In this document: positions 5,953 to 8,350 of the stretch, piece by piece
Layout of the letters: each line of letters begins with the position of its first letter
Position numbering within the stretch: position 1 is the stretch's first letter
NCBI GenBank assembly: GCA_964607865.1
Contig: CAZSLZ010000137.1
Span: forward strand, 1 to 8,350
Origin: CAZSLZ01 sp964607865
GTDB lineage: Bacteria; Vulcanimicrobiota; JAJTBE01; CAZSLZ01
Length of the DNA: 8,350 nucleotides
Direction of reading: 5' to 3'
Program-made: the position numbers and the translations under genes
The notes under the pieces: generated by a model
Seen by the model: the letters and a program-made list of their open reading frames with translations, nothing else
Told to the model about the DNA's origin: nothing
Databases searched by the model: none

Positions 5953-7578
5953 ATGAGTATAGAAGAAAAAGTAATGAATATTTTTCCCGATTCTGCAGAA
6001 ATACCTTTAGAATGCCGGCTGGACGGCCCCATTATTCAAAAGGAATTTTTAATCAACGGTGAATTGCGATTTTGGGAGGGGCCCTCGGAAGAAGTTTATT
6101 CTCCGGTCTTTATCAGTGATGAAAAAGGACATAAGCAAAAATATCTAGGTTCTTATCCCAGGCTTACCTCCAGGGAATCCATGGAAGCTCTTGCCAGTGC
6201 CCGAAACGCATATAACGGGGGCAGGGGGCTTTGGCCCACCATGTCGGTGGAAGCCCGGATAAAACACATAGAAGATTTCGTTTACAGAATAAAAGAAAAA
6301 CGTGAAGAAGTGGTAAAACTTCTGATGTGGGAAATTTGCAAGCCCTACAGGGATTCCCTTAAAGAATTCGACAGAACCGTAAAATATATCATAGATACAG
6401 TGGATGCATTGAAAACCCTGGATCGGGTTTCCTCCCGTTTTGAAATCGAGGAGGGAATAATAGCCCAGATCCGCAGAGCCCCACTGGGAGTGGTTCTATG
6501 CATGGGCCCCTTTAATTATCCACTGAACGAAACCTTTACCACCCTTATTCCTGCATTGATAATGGGTAACACGGTTATTTTCAAGCCTGCCAAATATGGT
6601 GTGCTTCTCTGGAAACCATTATTGGAAGCATTCCGGGATGAATTTCCAGCCGGTATGGTTAACACGGTTTACGGAGAGGGCAGGGAAATTATTGGCCCTC
6701 TTATGGAGGCGGGTAAAATTGATGTCCTGGCATTCATAGGCAGCAGCCGGGTGGCTGATATATTGAAGAAACAGCATCCCAAACCCCACCGTATGAGAAG
6801 CGTATTGGGGCTGGAAGCAAAAAACCCTGCCATTGTCCTTTCAGATGCAGATATTGACCTGACGGTGAAGGAATGCCTGCTCGGTACCCTTTCCTACAAT
6901 GGCCAGAGGTGCACAGCTTTGAAACTCTTGTTTCTGCATGACGATATTAAAGATGAATTTCTGGAGAAGTATAATAACGGTCTGGAAGAGCTTCAATTGG
7001 GCATGCCCGGGGATGAAGGGGTAAATATTACCCCCATGGCTGAAGCCAATAAATCGGTTTTTCTTACAGAACTGATAGTTGATGCTCAAAAGCATGGAGC
7101 AAAAGTTATCAACAGGGATGGCGGAGTTTACAACCAGAGCTTTTTCTATCCTGCAGTGGTTTATCCGGTAGCTCCCGAGTCAAAACTTTTCCGCGAGGAA
7201 CAGTTTGGCCCTGTGATTCCTGTGCGTTCTTTTTCTGATATTGAAGAACCGATACAGTTTATAATGGAATCAAATTATGGCCAGCAGGTGAGTATTTTTG
7301 GGACTGATCCTGATGAGATAGCCAGCTTTATTGATCCCCTGGTTAACCAGGTCTGCAGGGTTAATGTAAACAGCCAGTGCCAGCGGGGCCCAGATACTTT
7401 CCCCTTCACCGGCAGAAAAGACTCGGCGGAGGGTACCCTCTCGGTATCCGATGCATTGAGGGTGTTTTCAATAAGGTCCCTGGTTGCTTCCAAGGGAGTA
7501 AAATTAAATAAGGAAATCATAACAGATATAGTAAGGGAGCGTAAATCCAATTTCCTCTCCACCGATTTTATCCTGTAA
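5953..7578 (+). CDS. gapN: Aldehyde dehydrogenase, GapN type (non-phosphorylating NADP-dependent glyceraldehyde-3-phosphate dehydrogenase)
   Basis: The protein has 541 residues and starts at an ATG with GGAGG (5942-5946) six bases upstream. The aldehyde dehydrogenase fold is complete: oxyanion Asn N188 in GPFNYP, K211 in IFKPAK, FIGSSR (261-266), general base E288 in LGLEAKNP, catalytic Cys C320 in NGQRCTALK and E416 in EEQFGP. The C-terminal RGPDTFPFTGRKDS (478-491) matches the phosphate-binding, family-specific segment of GapN, which favours glyceraldehyde-3-phosphate. Known members oxidise glyceraldehyde-3-phosphate directly to 3-phosphoglycerate in the cytoplasm, giving NADPH and bypassing ATP formation at this step. 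The protein is somewhat longer than the roughly 475 residues of streptococcal GapN, with extra N-terminal residues and a C-terminal tail (about 515-541). Related semialdehyde or lactaldehyde substrates cannot be excluded, and cofactor choice is inferred. A clear promoter is not seen: TATAAA at 5891-5896 is a weak -10 candidate upstream of the hairpin. It may therefore depend partly on read-through from the Ig-like gene. Confidence 0.8.
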   Translation: MSIEEKVMNIFPDSAEIPLECRLDGPIIQKEFLINGELRFWEGPSEEVYSPVFISDEKGHKQKYLGSYPRLTSRESMEALASARNAYNGGRGLWPTMSVEARIKHIEDFVYRIKEKREEVVKLLMWEICKPYRDSLKEFDRTVKYIIDTVDALKTLDRVSSRFEIEEGIIAQIRRAPLGVVLCMGPFNYPLNETFTTLIPALIMGNTVIFKPAKYGVLLWKPLLEAFRDEFPAGMVNTVYGEGREIIGPLMEAGKIDVLAFIGSSRVADILKKQHPKPHRMRSVLGLEAKNPAIVLSDADIDLTVKECLLGTLSYNGQRCTALKLLFLHDDIKDEFLEKYNNGLEELQLGMPGDEGVNITPMAEANKSVFLTELIVDAQKHGAKVINRDGGVYNQSFFYPAVVYPVAPESKLFREEQFGPVIPVRSFSDIEEPIQFIMESNYGQQVSIFGTDPDEIASFIDPLVNQVCRVNVNSQCQRGPDTFPFTGRKDSAEGTLSVSDALRVFSIRSLVASKGVKLNKEIITDIVRERKSNFLSTDFIL

Positions 7579-7600
7579 TCAGAATATTAATTATTTTACC

Positions 7601-7646
7601 CAAAGAAGGCAAGTTGAAATAATCAGTTTGCCTTCTTTGAATTTTT
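7601..7646. terminator. Terminator between convergent gapN-like and MFS genes
   Basis: CAAAGAAGGCAA (7601-7612) and TTGCCTTCTTTG (7628-7639) form a perfect 12-bp stem with a 15-base loop. On the plus strand it is followed after AA by five T (7642-7646), which fits termination of the GapN-like gene. On the minus strand it spans the MFS gene's last codons and stop; the bases after it there (GGTAAAATAATT) are a poor T run, so it is weaker in that direction. Confidence 0.75.
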
Positions 7647-8350
7647 GAGCTCTGCTATGGTATATAACAGTGTGCCGGTTCCCACGGTTATGCCCACTGC
7701 TGAATACATTGCCGCTAGGGAATAATGATCTGCCACCATACCGAATAGTGGAGCGCCGGTCATATTTCCCACATCTGCCGATGCATTGAATAGGCCCGAA
7801 CCGGTTCCCCGCCTGTCTGTCCCCACTCTGTCCATCATCAGGGCGTACATTGGCGGATAAACAATCCCATGCCCCATGCCCAGGATGAAGCCCAGAATTG
7901 AAATACTGTCTGTAAAAATCGAATAATACATGAAAGAATGCCCCAGGGCAATGACCAGCATACCCGGTATAAGAACACTGATTCTGCCCATTTTATCTGC
8001 CATTTTACCTGCCAATAACCTTACCAGTATAGCTGCTATTGTGTAGGGTGTAAAAAATGAGGATACTTCACCGATCTGATAATTTTTTATAAAAGGCGCC
8101 ATAAATGTTGTGATGGCAGCCAGGGCCATGCCAAAAAGCAGGGCAACGAAGGCAACCTGGAATATGTTCCTTTGTTTTAACAGCGCAATGAAGTTGGCAT
8201 CTCTGCTGTTGTTTGGTTTATGGTGTACATCTTTCATCCAGTGAGAAAGAATTAATCCCGCCACATACAGAACAATTACTGCTATAAATAGAATATTAAA
8301 ATTATTACCAGTAATTTTCAGGATTTTCTCACCTGCGAAAGGGCCTGATG
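7623..8350 (-). CDS. Major facilitator superfamily transporter, C-terminal part (gene continues past window edge)
   Basis: The frame is open from the TGA at 7623 to the right edge, giving 241 C-terminal residues; an internal GTG at 8264 is not a credible start because it falls inside a membrane segment. The visible part begins near SGPFAGEKIL and then covers about seven membrane segments: one ending VLYVAGLILSHW, a hydrophilic central loop (KDVHHKPNNSRD), and six more. This fits TM6 to TM12 of a 12-segment MFS protein. GKMADKMGR between TM8 and TM9 is the MFS motif A of the second half. GMGHGIVYPPMYALMMDRV followed by RGTGSGLFN resembles sugar- or drug-efflux-type MFS proteins. Substrate and direction cannot be told from this part. 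It converges on the GapN-like gene with only 44 bases between stops, and no functional link is shown. Confidence 0.85.
   Translation of the reverse strand, partial: SGPFAGEKILKITGNNFNILFIAVIVLYVAGLILSHWMKDVHHKPNNSRDANFIALLKQRNIFQVAFVALLFGMALAAITTFMAPFIKNYQIGEVSSFFTPYTIAAILVRLLAGKMADKMGRISVLIPGMLVIALGHSFMYYSIFTDSISILGFILGMGHGIVYPPMYALMMDRVGTDRRGTGSGLFNASADVGNMTGAPLFGMVADHYSLAAMYSAVGITVGTGTLLYTIAELKNSKKAN

Noticed and set aside
8262..8264. GTG at 8264 as the start of a short 213-residue transporter
   Set aside because: The frame stays open to the window edge and codes for membrane-protein sequence upstream, so this is an internal codon of a larger MFS gene.

Overview
The window looks like chromosomal DNA of a Gram-positive, clostridia-type bacterium (Bacillota, perhaps Peptococcaceae-like). 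This is inferred from strong AGGAGG-type ribosome binding sites, GTG as well as ATG starts, a bifunctional Rel followed directly by dtd and a metallo-beta-lactamase-fold gene, a secreted protein with a Gram-positive-style signal peptide, and moderately AT-leaning DNA. The species cannot be named from the sequence alone. No mobile element, tRNA, rRNA or CRISPR array is visible.

Left part, minus strand (positions 3482 down to 180): a tightly packed operon, rel - dtd - MBL-fold hydrolase, with gaps of 11 and 10 bases. Rel makes and degrades (p)ppGpp. Dtd removes D-amino acids from mischarged tRNA. The third gene encodes a glyoxalase-II-like hydrolase and carries an in-frame TAA at codon 41, so it is broken as written, although everything after the stop is intact. 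Positions 1-179 hold no gene that I can support.

Middle, plus strand: a short divergent region (3483-3595) separates rel from a 754-residue secreted protein built of five bacterial Ig-like (Big-1-type) modules. The modules are joined by Lys/Glu/Pro-rich and Asn/Ser/Thr/Pro-rich linkers. Promoter-like elements for rel and for this gene face each other and overlap. A strong hairpin with a T run follows the Ig-like gene. It lies just before the ribosome binding site of the next gene, an aldehyde dehydrogenase of the GapN type (non-phosphorylating glyceraldehyde-3-phosphate dehydrogenase). A segment over the Ig-like gene's stop codon can pair with the 3' arm of that hairpin, so conditional read-through is possible.

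Right part: the GapN-like gene converges on a minus-strand major facilitator transporter whose N-terminal part lies beyond the window. A 12-bp perfect hairpin sits between them and overlaps the transporter's last codons.

The rel-dtd-MBL group is ordinary housekeeping. The Ig-like protein is the least characterised gene. The most checkable oddities are the nonsense codon in the MBL gene, the overlapping face-to-face promoters, and the alternative pairings around the terminator before the GapN-like gene.
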